The notes under the pieces are model-generated. The model was not told the origin of the DNA, searched no databases, and was given only the letters and a program-made list of their open reading frames with translations. A stretch of 42,800 bases of DNA from Gemmatimonadaceae bacterium (GTDB lineage Bacteria > Gemmatimonadota > Gemmatimonadetes > Gemmatimonadales > Gemmatimonadaceae): the NCBI GenBank assembly GCA_017991005.1, contig JAGNMU010000002.1, positions 1 through 42,800 on the forward strand, written 5' to 3'. Positions 7,961-14,618 of this stretch are shown here, piece by piece; the stretch's first letter is position 1; every line of letters begins with the position of its first letter. Both the position numbers and the translations under genes were made by a program.

Positions 7961-9307
7961 TTAGACAGCTTCCGACAGGCTCGTAAAATTAAAGTCCCGC
8001 ACCCGCAGCGACGGCATCACCACATCCCCGCCCTGCTCCGTCCCCGCCAGCCTCTCCGGCTGACCGAGCGCTTCGATATTGTTGAGCATGAAGAGCGGTG
8101 ATTCGTTGAAGCGGAAATTACGGAGTGACTTGGTGATCTTGCCGTTCTCCACCAGGAACGTGCCGTCGCGCGTGAGCCCGGTGTAGAGAATGGTGCGCGG
8201 ATCGACTTCGCGCAGATACCAGAGGCGCGTGACGAGAATGCCGCGTGTGGTGCCCTTGATGAGATCATCTACCGTCTGCGTGCCGCCGGCCATCTTGAAC
8301 GTGCTTGGCCCGCCTGTGGCGACTTTGCCTTGTTTCTTGGCCCAGAATCGCGAGTAGATGAGCTGCTTGAGCACACCCTTTTCGATCCACACCTGACGGC
8401 CGATCGGCATGCCTTCAAAATCCCACGGGCGGCCAACGAGTTGCGAGTCGGATGGATCGGAGTAGATGGTGACGCGTTCGTCGCAGATCTTCTCGCCGAC
8501 TTTGTTGCCGCCGCCAGCTTTGACAAACGGGCTGCGTCCTTCGTCGGCGCTGCGAGCGTCGGCGTAGTTGGAGATGAGCTGCACCAGATCGCCCACGGCC
8601 TGCGGTTCGAGAATGACCGTGTACCGGCCCGGCTCGAGCGCGACGGGGTTCTGCGAGGCTTTGGCTTTCTCCACCGCGCGTGTCGCGACACGACGGGCGT
8701 CGAGCTGCGCCCAGTCGGGATGATCGGCGGCGGCCCACCCTGATCCGGTGCCGTCGGTGGTGCGGGCGGTGAGTGTGTAGTTCACGTTCGTCGCGCGATG
8801 ATACGCGAACATGCCCGTGCTGTTGCCGATGGCCAGTGCGCCGGCGCCGCTCACGAGATAGCCGGCAGCTTTTACATCGCCGGCTTTGCGCGCCATTTCG
8901 AGCGCGATGAGTGCGGCCTTGGCGCGATCGTCGGCCGACAGGTTGGCAGTGCTCTCGAAGAACGCGTTGACCGGTGCGTACGTCTGCTTGCCGAGTTGGG
9001 GCATCGCTTCCGGATCGTCCGGCGCGAGTTTCGCGATGCGTTCACTCTGTTCGACGGCGCGTTTGATCGCTTCGTCGGACAAGTCGTTGGTGGTGACCAC
9101 CGCGTGTTTGGGGCCGAACGCACTCTGCACGCCCAACTGCGCGTCGGTAGTGGAGCCCGCGGTGGACACCTGATTGTCGGCGAAGCGGATGTTGCCCTGC
9201 GTGTACGTGTTGATCTGCACGTCGACGGCGTCGGCCTTGGACCACTTTACGGCCTTTTCGACAATCGCCATCGCTTCTTCACGGGTGAGAATGGCATTCG
9301 TGGACAT
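7961..9307 (-). CDS. TldE/PmbA-like subunit of a TldD/TldE metallopeptidase
   Basis: The 448-residue product belongs to the TldD/PmbA family: an N-terminal module with VDVQINTYTQGNIRFADNQVSTAG and a C-terminal module ending in GILVTRLWYLREVDPRTILYTG and LTRDGTFLVENGKI. No HExxxH motif is present, as expected for the non-catalytic TldE/PmbA partner. It begins one base into the stop of the TldD-like gene (TGATG junction), so the two are translationally coupled. No signal peptide is visible although the partner has a Tat signal. Known TldD/TldE heterodimers degrade unfolded peptides and process microcin B17 and CcdA; the substrate here is unknown. Confidence 0.88.
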   Translation of the reverse strand: MSTNAILTREEAMAIVEKAVKWSKADAVDVQINTYTQGNIRFADNQVSTAGSTTDAQLGVQSAFGPKHAVVTTNDLSDEAIKRAVEQSERIAKLAPDDPEAMPQLGKQTYAPVNAFFESTANLSADDRAKAALIALEMARKAGDVKAAGYLVSGAGALAIGNSTGMFAYHRATNVNYTLTARTTDGTGSGWAAADHPDWAQLDARRVATRAVEKAKASQNPVALEPGRYTVILEPQAVGDLVQLISNYADARSADEGRSPFVKAGGGNKVGEKICDERVTIYSDPSDSQLVGRPWDFEGMPIGRQVWIEKGVLKQLIYSRFWAKKQGKVATGGPSTFKMAGGTQTVDDLIKGTTRGILVTRLWYLREVDPRTILYTGLTRDGTFLVENGKITKSLRNFRFNESPLFMLNNIEALGQPERLAGTEQGGDVVMPSLRVRDFNFTSLSEAV

Positions 9308-10947
9308 CAGCCCTTCCTCCCCGTGTTGATGACGTTGACGTTGCGGAAGCGCGCGGGTGGTGAACCGTGACTGACGGCGTTGACCTGTGGTGGCTGTCCT
9401 TTGCCGTCGAAGAAGCTGCCGCCCATGGTGTAGCTCGATTTGCCGCCGATCATGTCGAGTGAATTCCAGAAGTCGGGCGTGCGAATCTGATAGGCCACGT
9501 CTTTCAGCGTGCCGACAATCTTGCCGCCTTTGATTTCGTGGAACGTCTGTCCGCCGAACTGCGCGTTGTAGCGCTGCTGATCGATGGAGAAGCTGCCGTC
9601 GCCCGAAATGAGAATGCCGCGGTCAGTGGCACTCACGAGATCGTTGATGGAGAGATCGCGTTCGCCCGGCAGCAGCGACACGTTGGGCATGCGCTGGAAC
9701 TGCACATTGTCCCACCCCTGTGCATACGCGCAGCCGTGTGAACGCACCGGCTTGCCATTCTTTTCGTACCACGACCGCAGCCACGGTGCCTGTTCGCGTG
9801 TGGTCTGGTAGTCGTTGAACATGCCTTCCTTCACGATGAGGAATTCGTCGGGCTTCACACCATCGTCATCCCAGCCGATGGTGGAGAGACCGCCCACCTG
9901 CGAGCGGTCGCCCTGAATGTTCATGATGGACGGCCCGTACTTGAGCTGCCCCAGCATCTTCTCGGGCGGCGCAATGAAGCTTGTGCCAGCGTAGTTGGCC
10001 TCGTAGCCCATTGCGCGATCGAGCTCGGTGGGGTGCCCGATGCTTTCGTGAATGGTGAGCCACAGGTTGGCTGGGTCGAGTACCAGATCGTAGCGACCCA
10101 CGTCAACCGGCTTGGCGGTGAGTTTGGCCACCGCTTCTTCGCCCCACTTGGGCGCGTTGCCCACCAGATCACTACTCAGGATGTATTCCCAGCCGCGCGC
10201 CGCCGGTGCAACCACGTTGGTGCGATTCTGGAAGTCCGTGCGATCGGCCGACACGGCGGTGATCTGCATGGTGGGCCATGAGCGCACCACGTCCTGCTTG
10301 GTGTTCGTGCCGTCGGTGTTGGCGTAGTTGCGTTCGTCCTTCACAAAGAAGAAACCGCTGAACACGAACTGTACGCCCTTGGCTTTCATCGCGGCGGCAT
10401 TGGCCTTGAGCAGGAGATCGGCCTTCTGCTCTACCGAGATGTCAAACGGGTCGGTGGTGAAGGCGCTCTTCCACACGCCATCACTGATCACCGGCGACGG
10501 CAGCCATTCCACGGCGCGATCACGCGCCACCTTGGATGCCTTCGCAATCGCCACCGCTTCGCGTGCGGCTGTGGCCACGCCGTCGGTGGTGAGAATGCGC
10601 GTGGCGGCAAAACCCCACGTGCCGTTGACCAGCGCGCGCACACCGAGTCCGATGGTGTCGGTATCGACCACCTGCTGGATCTGCTGTTCGCGGGTGAACA
10701 CAAAGTTCTGCCGTTGGCGGCTCACACGCACATCGGCGTACGACGCGCCGGCGGTTTTGGCCGCGGTGAGCGCGGCGGCCATCAGCTCCTTCACATCGGC
10801 GGCGTTGTAAAACACGTCGAGCGCATGCGACGACGGCGCCGGTGCGGCCGAAAGGAGATTGGGAATGCCGGCCAGTGCACTGCCGGCGAAGAGAGAAGCA
10901 CCGAGTGCGGCGCCCCCCTGCTTCATGAAATCACGACGGGTCGTCAT
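9307..10947 (-). CDS. Tat-exported TldD-like metallopeptidase
   Basis: The 546-residue product begins MTTRRDFMKQGGAALGASLF, a clear twin-arginine signal (TRRDFMK then a hydrophobic stretch), so the ATG at 10947 is preferred; a longer reading frame runs upstream but would bury the signal. The catalytic HESIGH motif is at residues 300-305, followed by ELDRAMGYEANYAGTSF. Family members bind zinc through the two histidines plus a downstream cysteine in a GTCGK-like context. Here the corresponding C-terminal stretch seems to read GGSFFDGKGQP, without Cys, so the third ligand may be Asp or absent (my alignment from memory). It shares one base with the following TldE-like gene. Confidence 0.88.
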   Translation of the reverse strand: MTTRRDFMKQGGAALGASLFAGSALAGIPNLLSAAPAPSSHALDVFYNAADVKELMAAALTAAKTAGASYADVRVSRQRQNFVFTREQQIQQVVDTDTIGLGVRALVNGTWGFAATRILTTDGVATAAREAVAIAKASKVARDRAVEWLPSPVISDGVWKSAFTTDPFDISVEQKADLLLKANAAAMKAKGVQFVFSGFFFVKDERNYANTDGTNTKQDVVRSWPTMQITAVSADRTDFQNRTNVVAPAARGWEYILSSDLVGNAPKWGEEAVAKLTAKPVDVGRYDLVLDPANLWLTIHESIGHPTELDRAMGYEANYAGTSFIAPPEKMLGQLKYGPSIMNIQGDRSQVGGLSTIGWDDDGVKPDEFLIVKEGMFNDYQTTREQAPWLRSWYEKNGKPVRSHGCAYAQGWDNVQFQRMPNVSLLPGERDLSINDLVSATDRGILISGDGSFSIDQQRYNAQFGGQTFHEIKGGKIVGTLKDVAYQIRTPDFWNSLDMIGGKSSYTMGGSFFDGKGQPPQVNAVSHGSPPARFRNVNVINTGRKG

Positions 10948-11113
10948 GGGCTCCGAGTGAAGGCGGGACAAGGCAGAATTGACAGCGGACTGCGAGTGCA
11001 ACTGCGTACGCTGCCGCGCGGCGAGGCGTTTCGAAAGGTGGTCGTGACGGGAGGCGTCGGGACGGGACGGAGTGGGGAAAGTTCGGGTGACGCGGAGTGT
11101 CTTGCGAATTCGC

Positions 11114-11151
11114 GGGGGGGGGGCACTATTGCGGCGAGCGCCACGCAATAG
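11114..11151. promoter_or_regulatory. G10 tract and inverted repeat in the tldD / HTH divergent intergenic region
   Basis: The 265-nt gap between the TldD-like start (10947) and the HTH gene (11213) holds a run of ten G (11114-11123) followed by an inverted repeat with perfect 8-nt arms, ctattgcg (11126-11133) and cgcaatag (11144-11151), separated by ten bases. Arm spacing of about 18 bp centre to centre suits a dimeric or two-headed DNA-binding protein; the neighbouring AraC-like protein is an obvious candidate. No convincing -35/-10 pair was found. Function is inferred from position only. Confidence 0.35.
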
Positions 11152-11212
11152 CGTTTGGTGTGAGTGAGTGGAAGTCCAGTGACACAGTACATTCTGACTT
11201 GGAGGGCTCCGC

Positions 11213-11638
11213 ATGGCAGAGTTCGACGAATCGGATTCCGCATCGCGTGTGAGTGAGGATTGGGACGTCATCTGTTACGCAGCAGCGCCGCTCTGTGCCT
11301 TGTGGGAACGCGACCGGAATCCGCGCTTTGGCATTTCCCGCGCGGCACGGGAATTGGGGATGTCGGAAACGGCACTGCGTGAGTGGCTGAATCGCGAGCG
11401 GCTGCCGCCGTATGACCTTCTGCACGAGTGGTACCTAGTAGTAAGGCTGCTCGAGGATGCGCAGGCGCGTTCGGTAAGCCGATGCTCGTGGGAGCAGGGT
11501 CGCGAGCCAGCGACGTACTATCGATTTCTGAAACGCGCGACGCGAAAGACACTAACGGCTCTGCTCGCTGACGGGGTGGAAGCCGCACGGGCGCGGGCTG
11601 TTGAGATTTGGCGGACAGTTTCGGGGAGGCAAGCTTGA
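11213..11638 (+). CDS. Small AraC-like helix-turn-helix DNA-binding protein
   Basis: The 141-residue product has an acidic N-terminus and then two helix-turn-helix-like units. Residues from about 40 (ISRAARELGMSETALREWL) resemble the first HTH of AraC-type regulators, and a segment around WEQGREPATYYRFLKRATRKTL resembles the second HTH, including the linking helix (LHEWYLVVRLLEDAQA). It lines up plausibly with the C-terminal domain of the larger AraC-type protein at 34594-35526. No ligand or receiver domain is present. A strong Shine-Dalgarno ggagg lies at 11201-11205, seven bases before the ATG. It precedes the Cys-rich peptide island and may control it, which is inference. Confidence 0.6.
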   Translation: MAEFDESDSASRVSEDWDVICYAAAPLCALWERDRNPRFGISRAARELGMSETALREWLNRERLPPYDLLHEWYLVVRLLEDAQARSVSRCSWEQGREPATYYRFLKRATRKTLTALLADGVEAARARAVEIWRTVSGRQA

Positions 11639-11822
11639 CTGCCTGACTGAATTCCGTCATAGGCAGGTTACGCTGGAGGCCTCATAGTTCGAGAATTCTC
11701 GCAACTGGGCGCTCGCTTCTGAGGGTCTCGGTAAGGCAACGACCCGTGACTTCCGTGCCCTGTGATTGATGATTGACGGCTCCGCAAGAATCGACCCCAT
11801 CCCGTAACGTCTCGAGGTACCG
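11639..11822. other. Gap before the peptide island, with small inverted repeats
   Basis: No gene is supported here. Two sequence features are visible: CTGCCT (11639-11644) facing AGGCAG (11661-11666), overlapping the end of the HTH gene and able to form a weak 6-bp terminator-like stem, and a perfect 12-bp palindrome cgagaattctcg at 11690-11701 that could be an operator. A TTGACG at 11773-11778 could be a -35 box, but no -10 lies at the right distance. The Shine-Dalgarno gagg for the next gene is at 11814-11817. Confidence 0.35.
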
Positions 11823-12086
11823 ATGAAAAGAGCTGGCTTCTCCACGCGCTCCCGCTTCCTGCTGCTAGTTGCGTTCGCGGCTACATCACTCGTCCTGCAA
11901 CCCTCAGCGGCGGCGGCACGCGACAGTCAAGAGTGCAATACTTTCTGTTGGCACGACTGCACGACAGTGAGCGGGTCGTGGTGTGTTGCCCCGTGCGGTC
12001 TCGGGGGACTGCAGTGCATGCCGTACTCCGGCGTATGCGCTTCGGTCGGCTTGGCTACAGTGCACTGTTGGGCGGATCAGACTTGA
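11823..12086 (+). CDS. Secreted eight-cysteine mini-protein, paralogue 1
   Basis: This 87-residue protein has a classical Sec signal peptide (basic start MKRAGFSTRSR, hydrophobic core LLLVAFAATSLVL, likely cleavage near SAAAA|RDS). The mature part of about 54 residues has eight cysteines at 38, 42, 46, 54, 58, 65, 72 and 82. It shares CNTFCWH, W-C-x-APCG-x-GG and VGL-x-T with the second copy at 13015-13269. Shine-Dalgarno gagg lies five bases before the ATG. Eight cysteines in an exported peptide with a DsbA-like gene next door suggest four disulfides. I recognise no named family; a toxin, signal or structural peptide are all possible. Confidence 0.75.
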   Translation: MKRAGFSTRSRFLLLVAFAATSLVLQPSAAAARDSQECNTFCWHDCTTVSGSWCVAPCGLGGLQCMPYSGVCASVGLATVHCWADQT

Positions 12087-12213
12087 AGTGAGAGACCCCC
12101 TGCCGTTTTGCGTCGAGTGCGCAAGTACTCCTCGAAGCATATCGTAACAGTCGCGGTTCTTCGACGCAGGTTGATGCAGGCTCGATCGCGCAAACCTTGT
12201 TCTGGGAGTTCAA

Positions 12214-12927
12214 TTGGCAAGCAAATCCGAGTTGTTCGCGAACGTTGGCATCGGGATCTGTGCTGTGGCAATAGCAGGATCCTTTGTGTTTCGGCTACTA
12301 GCTCCGGCAAGTCAAACGGTTGGCCTGAATCCTCTTTCTCCACCCGTGTTTGTCGAAGACTGGACGCGGCTGCACGAAGTTGGACGCACGGAGGGACCCG
12401 ACAGTGCAGTGCTGCAAATCGTCGAGTTTACCGACTTTGAGTGCCCAGCGTGCGCTCGGTATGAACGCACTTTGAAGGGCTTTCTCGGGCGGCACGAACA
12501 CGAGGTCCGTCGAACGGTAATTCACTGGCCGCTCGATATTCACCCGTACGCCCCTCGGGCGGCGCTAACGGCGGAGTGCGCTGCTGCGCAAGGGCGCTTC
12601 TTCGAGGTGAGTTCGCAACTCTATTCCAAGCAGCTTGACTTCAGCACCAATCCCTGGATGTCCGCTGGTGTAGAGGGTCACGTCGCAGACACATCCGCTT
12701 TTCGTACCTGTCTTGCGGACTCGTCTGCGGTGGAGTTGATCGAGCAAGGCAAGCGCGCGGCGAGCGCCTTGCAACTTACAGGCACTCCAAGCGTCCTGCT
12801 CAACGGCTACCTGTACGTCGGCGCGCCACCGGACTCCTTGCTTGAGGCCGCCTTGGCGCGCGCCAAGATCGGTGATTTACCACCGCGCGCATCCAAGTGG
12901 GGAAAGCGCAGGAGCGCAAAGTGGTGA
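12214..12927 (+). CDS. Membrane-anchored DsbA-family thiol-disulfide oxidoreductase
   Basis: The 237-residue product starts at TTG 12214, supported by gggag at 12204-12208. A single N-terminal membrane segment (about 11-30) anchors a thioredoxin-like domain containing FTDFECPACARYE (CPAC active site, Cys77 and Cys80) and a cis-proline loop LTGTPSVLLNG (Pro about 192). These are hallmarks of DsbA/thioredoxin_4 proteins that oxidise or isomerise exported cysteines. It sits between the two Cys-rich peptide genes, so a dedicated folding role is the simplest hypothesis. Two further cysteines (122 and 166) might form a structural disulfide. Codon third positions are noticeably more mixed than in flanking housekeeping genes. 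Confidence 0.85.
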   Translation: MASKSELFANVGIGICAVAIAGSFVFRLLAPASQTVGLNPLSPPVFVEDWTRLHEVGRTEGPDSAVLQIVEFTDFECPACARYERTLKGFLGRHEHEVRRTVIHWPLDIHPYAPRAALTAECAAAQGRFFEVSSQLYSKQLDFSTNPWMSAGVEGHVADTSAFRTCLADSSAVELIEQGKRAASALQLTGTPSVLLNGYLYVGAPPDSLLEAALARAKIGDLPPRASKWGKRRSAKW

Positions 12928-13014
12928 CGCGGCACACCAAGAGTTTGTACAGACATTAGAGCGGCTCAACAACTCTGCGGGAAACTCAACACTCAAACCG
13001 ATCGGAGCCTCCGT

Positions 13015-13269
13015 ATGACGCGCGGCCTCACTACTCGTGCTCGCTTTGGCATGCTGCTTCTGCTCGCCGCGGCCAGCGTTCTTCTAAAGCCCACCGATGC
13101 GTCTGCACTAGACGGCGGAGGATGCAATACCTTCTGTTGGCACAACTGTGCGATCGAGGGAGCTTGGTGCATCGCTCCATGTGGGAACGGAGGCTTCACC
13201 TGCAATGCGGGCGGCATCTGTCAAGACGTTGGATTAAAGACCATCGATTGCTACGGCGGAGCGACATAA
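13015..13269 (+). CDS. Secreted eight-cysteine mini-protein, paralogue 2
   Basis: The 84-residue product has a Sec signal (MTRGLTTRARFGMLLLLAAA, likely cleavage near ASA|LDG) and a mature part with eight cysteines at 37, 41, 45, 52, 56, 63, 69 and 79. Inter-cysteine steps are 4,4,7,4,7,6,10, against 4,4,8,4,7,7,10 in the first copy, so the two are paralogues with a conserved disulfide framework and variable loops. Conserved non-Cys positions include NTF, WH, W-C-x-AP, G-x-GG and VGL. A possible Shine-Dalgarno ggag lies about eight bases upstream. The following lipoprotein gene starts one base after its stop, so the two are coupled. Function unknown. Confidence 0.75.
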   Translation: MTRGLTTRARFGMLLLLAAASVLLKPTDASALDGGGCNTFCWHNCAIEGAWCIAPCGNGGFTCNAGGICQDVGLKTIDCYGGAT

Positions 13270-13270
13270 T

Positions 13271-14338
13271 TTGTTCAGAGTCGAGCTGCGTGCCCTCTTG
13301 CAGGTGACCGCCGTCCTTAGCGCGGTCGCCTGCAATTCAGCAGTGGATGACGCCGATCGCGCGAGTCGTGCGCGTGCTGTTGCGACCACGCTGCTTGTTG
13401 CTGCGAACGACGCCGCGGATGTTCTGAGTGTCCCGCCGACGCGATCATCGAATGGCATCTGGGTAGTAGCGATGGAGACGTCGCGTGGGTTCGCAATTCG
13501 CCTGGTGACCCCGCCAGAGATGTCCGAACCCGAAGCGTTGCAAATTCGACGCGGCGATGGCCCCGGTGAGGCGAGAGAGCTGAGAGGCATGTCGTTTGGT
13601 CCTGGCGACACCCTGTGGCTGCTGGATGGTGCACTTCGTCTCCACGCGCTGTCCCCTCCCCCGGACATGCACTATGTGCGCACGTCCGTCTTGCCTCACC
13701 CTACGAGCGCGGTGCTGACCGAGCGAGGAGCACTTTCCGCGCCACTGCGCTTCAATGATTCCTTGGTACCGCCGGAACTGGTACGCTACAGTGGCGAAGC
13801 AGTCCGATTTGGCGTCGCACAGAAGTTTGATCTCTCCTCTCGCTTCGGTGCAGTTGCGATTAGTTCGTTCGGAGGACTCTGGCTCGGCGATGCCCACTCG
13901 TATCAGGTTGCGCTTCTGGATTCCTCTGGCGCGGTAAAAAAGACAATCGGAAGGTTGACGCCGTGGTTTCCGAAACACGACGGGCCCAAGACATTTCCTT
14001 GGCTCGAGCGACCGCTCCCGCAGCTTCGTGGAATCTCTGAGGTCCAATCGGGCCTACTAGCCGTACTGATCGCTCGCGCCGCTCCGAACTGGGCGCCGCA
14101 GCAGCTCGCGCGCAGTCCGGCGGTCGCGGGGAGTCCGGTCACGCCAAGCCAGCTTTCTGCTCTCGACCATTCGCGCCTTTTCGAGTACGTGGTCGAGGTG
14201 TTCGATATCTCCACCGGCAAGCTTGTTCGCTCTCGGGTGGTCGAAGGAAAACCCCTGGGCTTTACCAATACAGGCGAATTGGCATGCCTGATCGAGCGTG
14301 AGGGACGAGGTTCGGATTTGGTGCTTTACTCGCCCTGA
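13271..14338 (+). CDS. Exported beta-propeller-like lipoprotein of the peptide cassette
   Basis: The 355-residue product starts at TTG 13271, one base after the peptide stop. Its N-terminus LLQVTAVLSAVACNS is a probable lipoprotein signal (Cys about 21; AVAC is a weak lipobox). The rest contains repeated blade-like strands, for example SNGIWVVAMET, GDTLWLLDGALRLHAL, FGGLWLGDAHSYQVALLDSSG and FEYVVEVFDISTGKLVRS, resembling six-bladed propeller lipoproteins. From memory, Bacteroidota have pairs of small exported Cys-containing (NVEALA-type) peptides and propeller lipoproteins; this arrangement is similar but the sequences are not shown to be related. It may bind or display the peptides. Family assignment is tentative. 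Confidence 0.65.
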   Translation: MFRVELRALLQVTAVLSAVACNSAVDDADRASRARAVATTLLVAANDAADVLSVPPTRSSNGIWVVAMETSRGFAIRLVTPPEMSEPEALQIRRGDGPGEARELRGMSFGPGDTLWLLDGALRLHALSPPPDMHYVRTSVLPHPTSAVLTERGALSAPLRFNDSLVPPELVRYSGEAVRFGVAQKFDLSSRFGAVAISSFGGLWLGDAHSYQVALLDSSGAVKKTIGRLTPWFPKHDGPKTFPWLERPLPQLRGISEVQSGLLAVLIARAAPNWAPQQLARSPAVAGSPVTPSQLSALDHSRLFEYVVEVFDISTGKLVRSRVVEGKPLGFTNTGELACLIEREGRGSDLVLYSP

Positions 14339-14350
14339 GACTCACGTGAT

Positions 14351-14485
14351 GTGAACGATCACGAGCACGCGGCGGCGGCGGCGTTCGCGAGGGAGATTCT
14401 GGTGCAGTTGAAGCGACGAGCGCAGTGGAACGTTTGTGCGCGACTGACCAGTTGTCAGTTTTTCAGTTGGTCGGACAACGGCTGA
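14351..14485 (+). pseudogene. Possible short ORF remnant cut by repeat copy 2
   Basis: A GTG-initiated frame of 44 codons starts 12 nt after the propeller stop. Its first 31 codons (VNDHEHAAAAAFAREILVQL...) have coding-like composition, and the frame then runs into the 171-nt element, which supplies the last codons and the stop. It could be the 5' end of a gene truncated by insertion of the element, or chance in GC-rich DNA. Confidence 0.2.
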
Positions 14486-14616
14486 GTTCTGGGTTCTCAG
14501 TAGAAGTGGTCGGTAGCCAGTGGTTCTCAGACTGAGAACCTACTGACCACCGACCACTCGGACTGACGACCCAAGACTTAGCGGTTGTCTGATAACTGAA
14601 AAACTGACAACTGGTC
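14446..14616 (-). repeat. 171-nt near-palindromic repeat element, copy 2 (inverted relative to copy 1)
   Basis: This copy has the same length and sharp borders as 7784-7954 (gaccag ... ctggtc), but its reverse complement is the strand that matches (160/171). Flanking bases differ between the copies, so the shared unit is exactly 171 nt. The element lies between the propeller gene (stop at 14338) and the convergent tex gene, whose stop codon is only two bases from the element border. It is itself a long imperfect hairpin. The eleven differences are spread over both arms, indicating some age since duplication or acquisition. Confidence 0.9.
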
Positions 14617-14618
14617 CC

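Noticed and set aside
10948-11271. Upstream extension of the TldD-like frame
   Set aside because: It would place the Tat signal about 108 residues inside the protein and overlap the HTH gene.
11823-13269. Classical RiPP or microcin precursors for TldD/TldE
   Set aside because: Both peptides carry Sec-type signal peptides and a disulfide-style Cys pattern, and no cyclodehydratase, radical SAM or lanthionine enzyme is nearby.
7784-14616. CRISPR array or retron interpretation of the palindromic repeats
   Set aside because: Only two dispersed copies, no regular spacers, and no cas or reverse transcriptase gene in the window.
7784-14616. Composite transposon bounded by insertion sequences
   Set aside because: The elements encode nothing and no transposase is present; target-site duplications at the outer borders are not evident. 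Kept only as a possible non-autonomous or recombination unit.
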